64,000 bases of DNA from Adonisia turfae CCMR0081 (GCF_011009555.1 NZ_QXHD01000004.1:5273393-5337392), one strand, 5' to 3'. Positions 43,063-52,732 are shown, numbered from the stretch's first letter. Numbers and translations are program-made. The notes: a model not told the origin generated them from the sequence alone.

Positions 43063-44424
43063 CTAAACCTTAGTTGCCCTATTCGCGCTTTCTCGGTCAA
43101 GATCGCGCATCTTCTTACCTCGCCAAATTAGACGAATGGGCGTACCTTCATACCCTAGGTTTTCACGAAATTGACGTTCAATGTAACGACGGTAATTGTC
43201 GGTAAATAGTTTGCCAGCATTCACAAATAGCGTAAACGTTGGCGGGCGGGCGCTAACTTGGGTACCGTAGTAAATTCGCCCTTGTTTACCCTGACGTGTG
43301 GTCGGTGGGGAATGCCAGCTGATGGCATCTTCGAGCACTTCATTGACGACGGCAGTACTGACGCGACGACGATGCTGTTCTACCGCCTCATCCACCGCAT
43401 CTAAAATCTTGGGCACCCGTTGACCGGTGAGGGCACTGACATATAACCGTGTGGCCCAGTCCAAAAAGTAGATTTTGCCACCCAATTTTTTGTCGTATTC
43501 ATAAATAGTGTGACTGTCCTTTTCAATGGCGTCCCACTTATTGACCACAATGATACAGGCGCGGCCTTCATCTTCGATGCGCCCTGCCAGTTTTTGATCC
43601 TGCTCAGTCATGCCATCAAGGGCATCAATAACCAGTAGCACAACATCAGAACGGCGGATGGCCTTAAAGGCACGGTTGATGCTAAAAAACTCAGGGCCGT
43701 AATTGACGTTCTTCTTCTTACGAATACCGGCGGTGTCAATCAGACGATATACCGTCTCTTTACGGCGCACCACCATGTCAATGGTGTCGCGGGTCGTGCC
43801 TGATACGTTGCTGACAATGGCGCGATTTTCACCGACAAAGGCATTGAGCAAACTGGACTTACCTACATTGGGTCGACCAACGATGGCGACCTTAATCTCA
43901 TCGTCTTCTTCGATTTCATCCGTTGGGGGGAGGTGGGTGACTAGTTCATCTAACAGCTCCCCGGTACCATTACCGTGGATGCCTGAGACAGCATAGGGTT
44001 CACCTAACCCCAGCGCCCAAAACTCAGTGGCTTGGATAATGCCCTGATCCTCGGATTCACATTTGTTGACGGCGAGTAGCACGGGTACAGATTGCTGCCG
44101 TAGCCAGGAGGCAATTTCGCGATCGCTTTCATTCAGGCCTTCCTGACCATCCACCACAAACACAGCGGCCTTGGCTTCAGCCAGTGCTAGCATGGCCTGC
44201 TCACGAATGTGGGGTAAAAACTCACTGTCATCTGCAAAGACGAGACCGCCAGTATCAACCACCATAAAATCGCGATCTTGCCAAAAGGCAGGTTGGTAGG
44301 TGCGATCGCGAGTTACCCCAGGTTGATCATAGACAATGGCCTCCCGGGCCCCAGCCAGTCGATTGACGAGGGTGGACTTGCCTACATTAGGACGACCAAT
44401 AATTGCGACTACGGGCAAAGCCAT
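43063..44424 (-). CDS. der: Ribosome biogenesis GTPase Der (EngA)
   Basis: A 453-residue protein with two GTPase domains in tandem, unique to this family: first G1 GRPNVGKST and second [10 protein letters not shown]3 motifs DTGGL and DTAGI; NKCE and NKWD as G4. A C-terminal KH-like domain follows ([28 protein letters not shown]). It is essential for 50S ribosomal subunit assembly in bacteria. Downstream gene is the EcfT gene (18-bp gap). Confidence 0.98.
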   Translation of the reverse strand: MALPVVAIIGRPNVGKSTLVNRLAGAREAIVYDQPGVTRDRTYQPAFWQDRDFMVVDTGGLVFADDSEFLPHIREQAMLALAEAKAAVFVVDGQEGLNESDREIASWLRQQSVPVLLAVNKCESEDQGIIQATEFWALGLGEPYAVSGIHGNGTGELLDELVTHLPPTDEIEEDDEIKVAIVGRPNVGKSSLLNAFVGENRAIVSNVSGTTRDTIDMVVRRKETVYRLIDTAGIRKKKNVNYGPEFFSINRAFKAIRRSDVVLLVIDALDGMTEQDQKLAGRIEDEGRACIIVVNKWDAIEKDSHTIYEYDKKLGGKIYFLDWATRLYVSALTGQRVPKILDAVDEAVEQHRRRVSTAVVNEVLEDAISWHSPPTTRQGKQGRIYYGTQVSARPPTFTLFVNAGKLFTDNYRRYIERQFRENLGYEGTPIRLIWRGKKMRDLDRESANRATKV

Positions 44425-44562
44425 GGGAAACCGGCGGATACAAAGCAGACGACCATTGTAACAATTTGTGCCAGGCAGGTCTTTTTATTTTCAAAGGAAT
44501 ACTCAGGGACAGTATCAGGCAATTATGAACTTCGGCATATTGCTAGCAAACATCAATTCACC

Positions 44563-45243
44563 TCACAGGATGGCCTGCATGTCAGCTTTGGCTTCACGAC
44601 GGAGTTGTTTAGAAATACGAAACAATTCTTGCCCGGTGTGGAGATAGCTGTCGTCATAGGTAAAGGTAAACCGCTCAATTTCTTCAATGCCGTCTTCGAG
44701 CTGGTTGAGACAATAATAGAGATTCGCGGCCACCTTGGCTGCCTGGGAGGGGTTGGGCATGGATTTGAATTTCTGCTTCGCTTTTTCTAGGGACTCACGA
44801 CAGTTTTCCAAATAGTCCTGAAACGCTTCCATTAACTCATCATCAAACGGGTCTGCCGATAGGTTACGAACTTCTGACTTCAGGGGATTAATGATTTTGC
44901 CTATTAGGCGGTCAATCGGCTTATAAATACTGCGAATCCATTGGGCGAGGGCATCCTCAGCTTTTTGATACGCTTTGCGCCGCTGCTGATACTCAGCGCT
45001 AATATCACTGGCCCGTTGAACCCTATACCCATTCCGCTGGGCATCGTAATGTTTACGAGACTTGGGGTCTCCTAGCACTTCATAGGCGGCATTAATTTTA
45101 GCGATATGGTCGTGATCGCCATGGCCGTTGGCCCGGCTATCGGGGTGGTGTTGTTTGGCTAAGCGATGGTATGCCCGTTTAATGTCAGCTTGGCTGGCCG
45201 ATTCGTGCAGTTCTAGGGTTTTGTAGTGATTAGACGTCGCCAT
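44563..45243 (-). CDS. J-domain protein (DnaJ-like co-chaperone)
   Basis: A 226-residue protein with an N-terminal J domain (residues about 5-70): HYKTLELHESASQADIKRAYHRLAKQHHPD, with the HPD motif at 33-35 that stimulates Hsp70, and AYEVLGDPKSRKHYD. The rest is a helical region rich in Arg, Glu and Lys (about 75-226) with no G/F-rich region or zinc centre, so it is not a canonical DnaJ. It would recruit a DnaK to an unknown substrate. It follows the nei-like gene by 40 bp and precedes der by 138 bp. Confidence 0.93.
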   Translation of the reverse strand: MATSNHYKTLELHESASQADIKRAYHRLAKQHHPDSRANGHGDHDHIAKINAAYEVLGDPKSRKHYDAQRNGYRVQRASDISAEYQQRRKAYQKAEDALAQWIRSIYKPIDRLIGKIINPLKSEVRNLSADPFDDELMEAFQDYLENCRESLEKAKQKFKSMPNPSQAAKVAANLYYCLNQLEDGIEEIERFTFTYDDSYLHTGQELFRISKQLRREAKADMQAIL

Positions 45244-45283
45244 GGCCAGTTTGAAGTGCAGTCTTTATTTTATGGCTAAAAAC

Positions 45284-46111
45284 TCAACCTTTAGCGGGTT
45301 GGCAAACCGGACAGTAATAAAAACGTCGACTGCTGGCAAAGTCTTTGACAATAGGTGTTTTGCACACACGGCACGGTCGATTGGCACGGCTAAACACCCA
45401 ATGACGGTACTGGGATCGCTTTTGCCCCTCAGCTTTGAGCTGGTTGGCTAAGTCTAGATCATTGGTGATGCCACTGTAACGATAGGACTGATAGGGAATA
45501 GCAATGCTGGCTTCGGCTAGGGCTTCTAGTTGCTCGTCATTACAATCTATGGGGCGTAGCCGGGGATGAATGCGAGCAACATAGAGAATTTCACTGCGCA
45601 GATAATTGCCAATGCCCGCTAGGAAGTGCTGGTCCAGATATAAAGTGGTGAATTGACGGCGTTGATGCAGTTTTGAGGTGAGCAGTTCCAGTACATGAGC
45701 TGGCCGTAACTTAGGGCTGAGCACGTCTGGCCCCAGTTTGCTTAGAAACGGATGGGTGGGAATTTGTTCTGGGGTGAGCACCTCAATATCAGAGGCACTG
45801 TAGAGCAAGGCCGACTTTTTGGGGTTGTGAATGGCGAGTCGCAGCTGTCGTTTAGTAGTTGGATAGTTATAGGCATTACGAATCATCCAGACACCGTAAA
45901 GCTGGTTGTGGCTGTAGATGCTGAGGGCGTTATCAAAGTGAATCAAGAGGGCCTTACCACGGGTTTCAACCTGGCATACTTTTTGCCCGGTTAGGTCACT
46001 TTCATAGGGTTTGAGGTGTTCAAAAGCAAAGAATACCTCGCGGGTAGCTTTGGCTTTAACAGCCCGTTCAATTTTATCGGCGGCTTTTCGAATTTCGGGG
46101 CCTTCGGGCAT
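45284..46111 (-). CDS. Fpg/Nei-family DNA glycosylase (endonuclease VIII type)
   Basis: A 275-residue base-excision repair glycosylase. The start MPEGPEIR is the active site: Pro2 is the nucleophile and Glu3 the acid. The helix-two-turn-helix is GIGNYLRSEILYVARIHP, and the C-terminal zinc finger reads CRVCKT...YYCPVC. Fpg proteins usually start MPELPE, while MPEGPE marks the Nei (endonuclease VIII) branch acting on oxidised pyrimidines, so I favour Nei, but the exact branch is not certain. It shares the run with the kinase upstream (9-bp gap). Confidence 0.93.
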   Translation of the reverse strand: MPEGPEIRKAADKIERAVKAKATREVFFAFEHLKPYESDLTGQKVCQVETRGKALLIHFDNALSIYSHNQLYGVWMIRNAYNYPTTKRQLRLAIHNPKKSALLYSASDIEVLTPEQIPTHPFLSKLGPDVLSPKLRPAHVLELLTSKLHQRRQFTTLYLDQHFLAGIGNYLRSEILYVARIHPRLRPIDCNDEQLEALAEASIAIPYQSYRYSGITNDLDLANQLKAEGQKRSQYRHWVFSRANRPCRVCKTPIVKDFASSRRFYYCPVCQPAKG

Positions 46112-46120
46112 TGGCGATAT

Positions 46121-48502
46121 TTATTCTTTGTGCCAGAGTTTAATGGTTTTATCAGAGCTGGCGCTGGCCATAAATCGACCACAGGGGTGAATTGCGATCG
46201 CAGTCACCGAATTTCCATGGTCTAAAAACGTCTCCACCAGTTCTCCGGTTTTAGCATCCCAAACCTTGATGCTGCTATCTCCGCCAGCACTGACGACAGT
46301 CCGTTGATTGGGTGCGATCGCCACCGCATTGACCTCACGGGTATGGCCCTTCAGCGTGTGGATCAAATTGCCAGACCGCAAACTCCACAGCTTGATGCAA
46401 CGATCCTTGCTTGCACTCGCAATCAAACGCCCATCGGCACTGATGACAACATCATTCACAGAATTCAAGTGACCAGAAAGAACCCGAAAAACCTCACCAG
46501 TCCCCAGCTGCCAAAGACGAATTTTGTTATCAAAACCACCACTGACCACCAGTTCTTCATCGGGGGATATATCAACACAGCGAATCATCCCTGCATTGCC
46601 CGACAACACCTTGGCAAGCTTACCTTGCTCTAAATTCCACACCCCAACAGTACGGTCTTCGCTGCCACTAATCAATATGGAGCTTCGCCGACCAATAGCC
46701 ACTGAGGTCACATCGTGGCGGTGGCCCTTGAGAATGTGCAATAAGCTGCCTGTGCCCGCATTCCACAGACGAATGGTGTCATCATCGCTACAGCTGGCCA
46801 GGATCTGTCCACGAGGACTAAAAGCCAGCCCATTAATCCCCCGCACATGGCCAGTTAAAGACGTGATTAAGGTGCCCGTCTGTAGATCCCAAATATTAAC
46901 GGTGTCATCCAATCCCCCACTGGCAAGCACCATAAATTTGGGGTTGAAGGCCACCGTTGAAACCCATGAATTGTGTCCTTCCAGGGTATGGGTGCAAACC
47001 CAATGCGACGGACCACTCCGCGGGCCAGACGTCTGCGATTTAGTCGGTATTCCAGAAGAGATGCGGCTCTTAGACGATCCCAAAGAACCGGTAGAAGGCC
47101 GACCCAGGCTCATGGGGCCTGAGGGAATACCTGAAACCGGGCCAGATTGGCCCTTAGACACAGGCCTAGATTGTCCTTTAGAGACCGGACCCGAACGTCT
47201 ACCTGACACCGGCCTGGATTGTCCTCGAGAAACAGGCCCAGATTTTTGTCCTGACATGGGACGAGACTGTCCCATCGAAACTGGCCCAGAACGCCGTCTG
47301 CCCGGTACTGCACCTGATCTAGGCTGGCCCGATTTAGGCTGGCCCGATTTAGGCTGAGAAGTCGATCTCGATTGCGATATCGGCCCAGATTGTGCCTTAG
47401 AGATCGGTCTATTGCCAGACTGTCTAGGGGGCGGAGCGGTGGGGGGATGCTCTGCTCTAAACTCTGGGCTGAGTTCTTGGTTAATTAGCTGTTCGTTAAG
47501 ATTGCGGCTGACATCTTGGCCAGTGCTAATGGCATCCGACAGCAGGCTACCCGTATCAGCGGGTCGTTGCCGAGTCCAACCTGGCACTGACCGGTGATAG
47601 GCTGGCAACGCCTCCAACTCTTGTAAAACTTCTGCAGCAGATCGGTAACGCTCATTAATAAAATCCTTGAGCATCCGATCGAGAATGGCTGCCAGTTCAG
47701 GGGTAACAGACCGACCTGATCCTATTAAATGTTCTTGCCACAGCCAGCGGCCTTCGAGGGGGCTATAGAGCTTTTCAGGCTTACGCCCAGTCATTAGGCA
47801 AATGCAGGTTGCTCCCAGGCTATAGAGATCGCTAGATGGATAGGCCTCACCACTGCGTAGTTGCTCAATGGGGGAATAGCCCTCAGTGCCGATGCGAGTC
47901 CCCGTATGATCTTTATCATTGGAGAGTGAAACTTCTAGCTGCTTAGCAATACCAAAATCAATCAGAACTGGTTTGTTATCTTTCTGACGGGAGATAATGT
48001 TGGTCGGATTAATATCCCGATGCACAACATTACGATCATGGATAAACTGCAGCACTGGTAGCAGGTAGTTCAATAACCTACGAACCTTGGCCTCATCAAA
48101 CGGTCCTTCCTTTTTTACCTCTTGCAGTAAGGTATTCCCTTCAATGATCTGCTGTACCAGGTAAAAATTTCCCTGCTGTTCAAAATAGGCAAGCAGGGAC
48201 GGGATCTGTGGATGCTCCCCCAATTCGTTCAAACGGACAGCTTCCTGATTAAACAAAGTGAGAGCTTTGTCAAAGGTTTTATTACTGGATTGACGTGCGA
48301 ACTGCTTAATGACACAGCGCGTATTCAGGCGATCAATGTCTTCCGCCAAATAAGTTTTCCCAAACCCCCCTTGTCCCAAGGGTTTTATCGGTCGATAGCG
48401 ATTACGAAGTAACTCTGTGAGAGGGCTGCCACAAGACTGACACACAGTGACCCCATCAGGGTTTACTGGCACCAAGCAATCAGGATTTAAACAGCAGATC
48501 AT
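46121..48502 (-). CDS. Ser/Thr protein kinase with seven WD40 repeats
   Basis: A 793-residue protein. N-terminal zinc ribbon (CCLNPDCLVP...CQSCGSPL), then a Hanks-type kinase (about 35-300): GQGGFGKTYLAED (ATP loop), VVHRDINPTNII (catalytic loop, with the HRD aspartate) and DFGIAKQL. It is followed by a Ser/Pro/Gly/Arg low-complexity stretch (about 350-490) built on SGPVS and QSRPVS units, likely disordered. Seven WD40 repeats complete the protein (each with GH...SGS.D.TI.LW), forming one propeller. It probably phosphorylates partners bound by the propeller. Cyanobacteria have several such kinases. Its start is divergent from bciA. Confidence 0.96.
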   Translation of the reverse strand: MICCLNPDCLVPVNPDGVTVCQSCGSPLTELLRNRYRPIKPLGQGGFGKTYLAEDIDRLNTRCVIKQFARQSSNKTFDKALTLFNQEAVRLNELGEHPQIPSLLAYFEQQGNFYLVQQIIEGNTLLQEVKKEGPFDEAKVRRLLNYLLPVLQFIHDRNVVHRDINPTNIISRQKDNKPVLIDFGIAKQLEVSLSNDKDHTGTRIGTEGYSPIEQLRSGEAYPSSDLYSLGATCICLMTGRKPEKLYSPLEGRWLWQEHLIGSGRSVTPELAAILDRMLKDFINERYRSAAEVLQELEALPAYHRSVPGWTRQRPADTGSLLSDAISTGQDVSRNLNEQLINQELSPEFRAEHPPTAPPPRQSGNRPISKAQSGPISQSRSTSQPKSGQPKSGQPRSGAVPGRRRSGPVSMGQSRPMSGQKSGPVSRGQSRPVSGRRSGPVSKGQSRPVSKGQSGPVSGIPSGPMSLGRPSTGSLGSSKSRISSGIPTKSQTSGPRSGPSHWVCTHTLEGHNSWVSTVAFNPKFMVLASGGLDDTVNIWDLQTGTLITSLTGHVRGINGLAFSPRGQILASCSDDDTIRLWNAGTGSLLHILKGHRHDVTSVAIGRRSSILISGSEDRTVGVWNLEQGKLAKVLSGNAGMIRCVDISPDEELVVSGGFDNKIRLWQLGTGEVFRVLSGHLNSVNDVVISADGRLIASASKDRCIKLWSLRSGNLIHTLKGHTREVNAVAIAPNQRTVVSAGGDSSIKVWDAKTGELVETFLDHGNSVTAIAIHPCGRFMASASSDKTIKLWHKE

Positions 48503-48822
48503 CTCAACAGGCAGGACGGCTAATGGTGACGCAAGCGGGAACGCTACTCTACTTTACCTATCAACCCATCTTTAGGGTGGCTGATTTTAGCAATGGCGTA
48601 GGTAATTTCCGAGGAGTAAGGAAATTATCCTTATCAGTCGTATCATTTCTTCATAAAAGCACTGCTTTGGGCACAAAAAGTCAGCCTTTGCCAATAATCA
48701 AAATTACAGTGACCCAGAATGCTATGCAGGCTGCTGATGAGTTATGACAGCTGAACCCTAATCCGTTAAAGGGTATCATTGGGACGTCTCAGATATAGCC
48801 TTTATAACAACGTCTATTGCAT
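48503..48822. other. Divergent intergenic region, kinase and bciA
   Basis: 320 bp with no recognised gene. A 74-codon frame on the plus strand at 48523-48747 lacks family resemblance. The region should hold divergent promoters for the kinase and bciA. Confidence 0.4.
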
Positions 48823-49833
48823 ATGACTGACTCCAGTACTTCAGGGATACAACGTATTTTGGTGTTGGGTGGCACAGGAAGCATTGGACGTGCCGCAGTC
48901 GCTGCATTGGTAAAGCGCGGTCACGAAGTCGTCTGTATTGCTAGAGCAAAAGCTGGTAGCGGTGGTCGATTAACACAAGAGAAAACCACTCGCCTTTTGC
49001 AAGGTGCCGAGGTCCTCTTCGGTGACGTTACAAATACTACGTTTCTGGCTGAACACGTTTTCCGAGAACAACAGTTTGATGCAGTGCTGTCATGCTTGGC
49101 ATCGCGGACGGGAGAGCCGAAAGATGCCTGGGCTATTGACTATCAGGCCCATGCAGACGTTCTATCCTTGGCGAAAGAATCCGGAGTGACGCAGATGATA
49201 CTATTATCTGCAATTTGTGTGCAAAAGCCACGGCTTGTATTTCAGCATGCCAAGCTTAAGTTTGAACAAGAGTTAATAGAATCGGGGTTGACCTATTCTA
49301 TTGTTCGACCGACTGCATACTTTAAATCACTGGTCGGACAGGTAGATCGGGTAAAAAAGGGAAAGTCTTTTTTGCTGTTTGGTGACGGCAAACTAACCGC
49401 TTGCAAGCCGATCAGCGATGCTGACTTAGCTGAGTATATGGCAGATTGTTTGGAAGACGTTTCACTACAGAACAAAGTGCTGCCTATCGGCGGACCGGGA
49501 CCCGCAATTACGCTGTTGGATCAAGGGGAATATCTTTTCAAGATATTGGACCGCAAACCCAGCTTTAGGAGCGTACCAGCTTCGTTATTGAGCGGGGTGG
49601 CGGCGGTTTTGGAGGGTCTAGGTAAGGTTGTACCGCCGTTGGCTGCAAAGGCTGAGTTAGCACGGATCGGACATTACTATGCGACAGAATCGATGTTAGT
49701 GCTCAATCCTGAGACGGGGCTCTACGATGCTGATGCCACACCTGAGACAGGGAGCGATACGCTATTTGAGTATTTGCAGCGCCTTATTGACGGCAGCGAA
49801 ACTGCTGATCGCGTCGATTACGACTTGTTTTAA
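48823..49833 (+). CDS. bciA: Divinyl (proto)chlorophyllide a 8-vinyl reductase, BciA type
   Basis: The frame opens with a TTG at 48817, but the ATG at 48823 (MTDSSTSG) is a better start; 336 residues. An NmrA-like short-chain reductase: IQRILVLGGTGSIGRAAVAALVKRGHEV is the NAD(P) fold, then LSCLASRTGEPKDAWAIDYQAH, LLSAICVQKP and QHAKLKFEQELIESGLTYSIVRPTAYFKSL. This resembles the BciA family, which reduces the 8-vinyl group during chlorophyll a synthesis. Most cyanobacteria use the unrelated, ferredoxin-dependent BciB; BciA occurs in some marine and a few other lineages, which makes its presence here informative. It stands alone between the kinase and a response regulator. Confidence 0.9.
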   Translation: MTDSSTSGIQRILVLGGTGSIGRAAVAALVKRGHEVVCIARAKAGSGGRLTQEKTTRLLQGAEVLFGDVTNTTFLAEHVFREQQFDAVLSCLASRTGEPKDAWAIDYQAHADVLSLAKESGVTQMILLSAICVQKPRLVFQHAKLKFEQELIESGLTYSIVRPTAYFKSLVGQVDRVKKGKSFLLFGDGKLTACKPISDADLAEYMADCLEDVSLQNKVLPIGGPGPAITLLDQGEYLFKILDRKPSFRSVPASLLSGVAAVLEGLGKVVPPLAAKAELARIGHYYATESMLVLNPETGLYDADATPETGSDTLFEYLQRLIDGSETADRVDYDLF

Positions 49834-49956
49834 GGCTCATTAGTTATTCGTTTTCAAGACCTTGTGTCAATTTAATGACAATAAGATTGAGATTGAGATT
49901 CAATTTAGGTTAGAGATTGTAGGAAAAGAAAGATTAGTTACCTACATTCTGTGTAT

Positions 49957-50664
49957 ATGGAAATCTTGCTAGTCGATGATGAGATAGAACTCACCGAACC
50001 GCTCGGTAGAGTACTGCGGCGTGAGGGATATAAGGTGCAAGTTGCCCATGATGGTGAAACTGGTTATGAGTTAGCAGCTAATAGCCAGTTTGACTTATTG
50101 ATTCTGGATTGGATGATGCCAGGGTTGAGTGGGTTGGATATGTGTCGGCAGTTGAGAGAGCAACACTTGACCACCCCAGTTCTTTTTCTCACTGCAAAAG
50201 ACACTCTAGATGATCGTGTAGACGGTCTTGATGCTGGGGCAGACGACTATTTAGTGAAACCTTTTGAACTGCGGGAGTTGTTGGCCAGGGTGCGGGCGTT
50301 GTTGCGTCGTCCCCCCATCCGCGAAGAGACTCAAATAACAACTTTACAGTATCAAGATTTAATTCTAGATAGTGCGAATCAAATTGCTAGACGGGGGGGG
50401 GAGATTCTGCCGGAACGTATCATTGAGCTATCCGAAAAAGAAGCTCAGATTCTGGGCTATCTAATGCAGTACCCTGATCAGCTACTGACCCATCAGCAGA
50501 TTTACGATGCTGTCTGGGGCACCAGCGGTCAACCTAGCAGTAATGCCCTTGCGGCTCAGATGCGTTTGTTGCGCCGCAAGGTAGAACATTATGGTGAAGT
50601 GACCTTAATTCATACGGTCTATGGCAAAGGGTATCGATTTGGCTCTCCATCGGAGCCTGTATAA
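49957..50664 (+). CDS. OmpR-family response regulator
   Basis: The frame begins with a GTG at 49951; the ATG at 49957 (MEILLVDDE) is preferred, 235 residues. The receiver domain has the acidic pocket (DDE at 7-9), Asp51 as phosphoacceptor (LLILDWMMPG), the conserved T/S and the KPFELREL lysine. The C-terminal winged helix of the OmpR/PhoB type begins at about 135 (ELSEKEAQILGYLMQYPDQLLTHQQIYDAVWG) and ends HTVYGKGYRF. No histidine kinase is adjacent. Two GATTGA hexamers lie about 60 bp upstream and could be binding sites, but the arrangement is too short to be convincing. Confidence 0.95.
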   Translation: MEILLVDDEIELTEPLGRVLRREGYKVQVAHDGETGYELAANSQFDLLILDWMMPGLSGLDMCRQLREQHLTTPVLFLTAKDTLDDRVDGLDAGADDYLVKPFELRELLARVRALLRRPPIREETQITTLQYQDLILDSANQIARRGGEILPERIIELSEKEAQILGYLMQYPDQLLTHQQIYDAVWGTSGQPSSNALAAQMRLLRRKVEHYGEVTLIHTVYGKGYRFGSPSEPV

Positions 50665-50723
50665 CAGTATGCGATATTCGTTATCACGTTTGCTATGAAG
50701 CATATAACCAGTTCGCTTGTCGA

Positions 50724-51332
50724 CTACGCAAGAGCGAATTGGCTAATGGCCTGGTCGAAGATAGATTTTGTTACTCCTAGTAAACGGGATAAATCACTCA
50801 CAGTATAGCTATCGATTTGTTTTGTCAGTGTATTGTGCGAAAACTGGGCAAACTCCCACAGTTTTCCGTCTGTCACTATGCCGTAAACGGGTGTATCTGC
50901 ACCGTTAATATGAGCTACCGCAATTAGTTGTGCCAGACATTGGCCCCAGCCTTGTTCAAAATCGTTTTTCTTCGCCTCTACAACTATGATAATTGGAGTT
51001 TCCAGCATGGTTTTACCCAATGGGGAGCGCTTGGAAACTAAATAGTCGGGAGTGCCGTTGAGTTTACCATCATAGGCAATTGATTTTTGTACCCAGAGGG
51101 AAGTGCGCTGATAGTAGTGCTTATAGACCTCTCGCAAAATTGGAAAGATAATGGCTTCACATCTTGCTGCTTCTGAAGCAAAAATATCAATATTTTTTTG
51201 ATTGAAGTCAAATTCGTCTAAAAAAACTTGAGAAGGACTGTAATCAGCAGGTTCAATAAAATTAAGTTCTTCGTACCTTGTTTGATATTCAGTTTGTACT
51301 TGAGTGATGCTTTTGTAATCGCTAAAAGCCAT
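50724..51332 (-). CDS. PD-(D/E)XK nuclease-like protein (HsdR N-terminal type)
   Basis: A 202-residue protein. The likely catalytic core is NGTPDYLVSKRSPLGKTML followed by IIVVEAKKNDFEQGWGQCLAQL: an Asp on the first strand, then E-A-K on the second and a Gln in the helix, the PD-(D/E)XK pattern also present in HsdR N-terminal domains. Then VYGIVTDGKLWEFAQF, a beta hairpin common in this family. There is no helicase or methyltransferase domain, so it is not a whole restriction enzyme. It converges on the response regulator gene. Whether it cuts DNA or is a degenerate paralogue is unknown. Confidence 0.7.
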   Translation of the reverse strand: MAFSDYKSITQVQTEYQTRYEELNFIEPADYSPSQVFLDEFDFNQKNIDIFASEAARCEAIIFPILREVYKHYYQRTSLWVQKSIAYDGKLNGTPDYLVSKRSPLGKTMLETPIIIVVEAKKNDFEQGWGQCLAQLIAVAHINGADTPVYGIVTDGKLWEFAQFSHNTLTKQIDSYTVSDLSRLLGVTKSIFDQAISQFALA

Positions 51333-51454
51333 GGCTAGATAAAGACATCAAGTCGTTAAACCGTCGCTGTATGCCCTTATTCTAGCTAAGTGCTTAAATC
51401 CCATTATCAGTGTTGCAGCAGCTGAATGTCGTTGTAACGTAAGCGTCCCATAGC

Positions 51455-51802
51455 TTATTTAGCTGCGGGCATGCCTTCGCCATGATTCATGTCACCGTGA
51501 TCCATGCCACTGTGGTCCATCATCAATTCCATGCTGGTGGGACCAGATGCTTTGAGCCCCATGGATACTAGACCAGATGTTAGTAGCCCCATGGTGACAA
51601 GGCCGGTCGACAGTACCCCCATGGAGATGATGCCGATGGAAATAATACCGTGGGAAATGACGCCAATAGAGATAACGCCATGGGCAGAAATTCCGACTGC
51701 AACGATGCCATGAGCACCGATCCCCATGGAGAAAAGCTTTCTTTTCTTGCGCGGGGTTACAGGTTCTGTAGTGGGGGTGCTGTCTATCACAGGTCGATGC
51801 AT
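51455..51802 (-). CDS. Glycine-pentapeptide repeat protein with Met/His-rich tail
   Basis: A 115-residue protein. Residues 28-87 are twelve tandem five-residue units, [ILV]-x-[SAT]-x-G, running IGAHG, IVAVG, ISAHG, VISIG, VISHG, IISIG, IISMG, VLSTG, LVTMG, LLTSG, LVSMG, LKASG. The N terminus is Thr/Pro-rich and basic (TPRKKRKLF). The last 28 residues are dense in Met, His and Asp (MMDHSGMDHGDMNHGEGM), which looks like a copper- or silver-binding sequence. The periodic Gly would allow a tight solenoid or membrane-embedded repeat. I do not recognise a family; the pattern is not the A(D/N)Lxx pentapeptide family. Upstream is the ABC permease. Confidence 0.6.
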   Translation of the reverse strand: MHRPVIDSTPTTEPVTPRKKRKLFSMGIGAHGIVAVGISAHGVISIGVISHGIISIGIISMGVLSTGLVTMGLLTSGLVSMGLKASGPTSMELMMDHSGMDHGDMNHGEGMPAAK

Positions 51803-51887
51803 AGAGTTAACCCAGCGATATTAGTGCCCTAGACAAGAATATGTCAAAAGACAGCCTGTCATAGAAGCGCAGCTTACCCCTTCAGTA

Positions 51888-52721
51888 TCAACCTTTAACG
51901 CCGCTGCTAGCCTCGCTAGGGACAATGTAACGCTGCATAATCACAAAAAAGAGCAGGATTGGGGCAGTGGCAATGACGGAACCAGCCGCAATTAAGCGCC
52001 AATCTAGGGAGAAGCTGCCGGCTAATCGGGCAACTCCCAAGGGGAGGGTGTAATATTCAGGTCGATTGAGCACAAGTAGCGGCCACAGGAAATCGCCCCA
52101 GGAGCCAATAAAGACGAAAATGGCTAAGGTTACCAGGGCGGGACGCACAGACGGAATCATAATGTGCCACCAGATGCCGAGCTCTGAGCACCCATCAATG
52201 CGGGAGGCTTCTTCAAGTTCTTTGGGCACGTTCTGAAACGCCTGACGCATCAGGAAAATGCCAAACGCAGAGGCAATGGCTGGAAAAATCACGCCCAGAT
52301 AGCTATTGGTGAGGCCCAGTTGTACGGTGAGAATGTACAGCGGAATCATCACAATTTGGAACGGGATGAGAATAGTGGCAACTATCAGTGAGAATATCAG
52401 CTCTCGCCCGCGAAAGTTTAGCCTGGCTAAGGGATAGGCTGCTAGGGAACAGAACAGTAAGTTCAAAACCACTGTAATGGTCGCAATCAGAGTGCTGTTA
52501 AAGAAGTAGCGGCCAAAGGGATTGGTCTGCCATACGTTGACAAAATTTCTAAAGGTCGGCTCTTGGGGGATAAACCGAGGTGGGAATTCGAAAATGTTTT
52601 CGGTACCTGATTTGAAAGCGGTGCTGATCAGCCAGAGGAGGGGCAGCAGCATTGCGATCGCAATTCCCCCCAAAAGCGCATAAATCAAGACAACTTCCCA
52701 CCAACGCTTTTGCTTTAGCAC
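51888..52721 (-). CDS. Carbohydrate ABC transporter permease (MalG type)
   Basis: A 277-residue inner-membrane permease with six predicted helices, beginning VVLIYALLGGIAIAMLLPLLWLISTAF and ending LLFFVIMQRYIVPS. The EAA loop, EEASRIDGCSELGIWWHIMIPSVRPAL, couples to the ATPase subunit and is intact. It would form half of the channel of a sugar or polyol importer together with a MalF-type partner, but no partner, binding protein or ATPase lies in the window, so it belongs to a split system or is an orphan. It follows tab2 at 11 bp and may be read on the same transcript. Confidence 0.92.
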   Translation of the reverse strand: MLKQKRWWEVVLIYALLGGIAIAMLLPLLWLISTAFKSGTENIFEFPPRFIPQEPTFRNFVNVWQTNPFGRYFFNSTLIATITVVLNLLFCSLAAYPLARLNFRGRELIFSLIVATILIPFQIVMIPLYILTVQLGLTNSYLGVIFPAIASAFGIFLMRQAFQNVPKELEEASRIDGCSELGIWWHIMIPSVRPALVTLAIFVFIGSWGDFLWPLLVLNRPEYYTLPLGVARLAGSFSLDWRLIAAGSVIATAPILLFFVIMQRYIVPSEASSGVKG

Positions 52722-52732
52722 GGTCTATCCCC

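Noticed and set aside
48523-48747. 74-codon plus-strand frame upstream of bciA
   Set aside because: No resemblance to any family; it sits where a divergent promoter region is expected.
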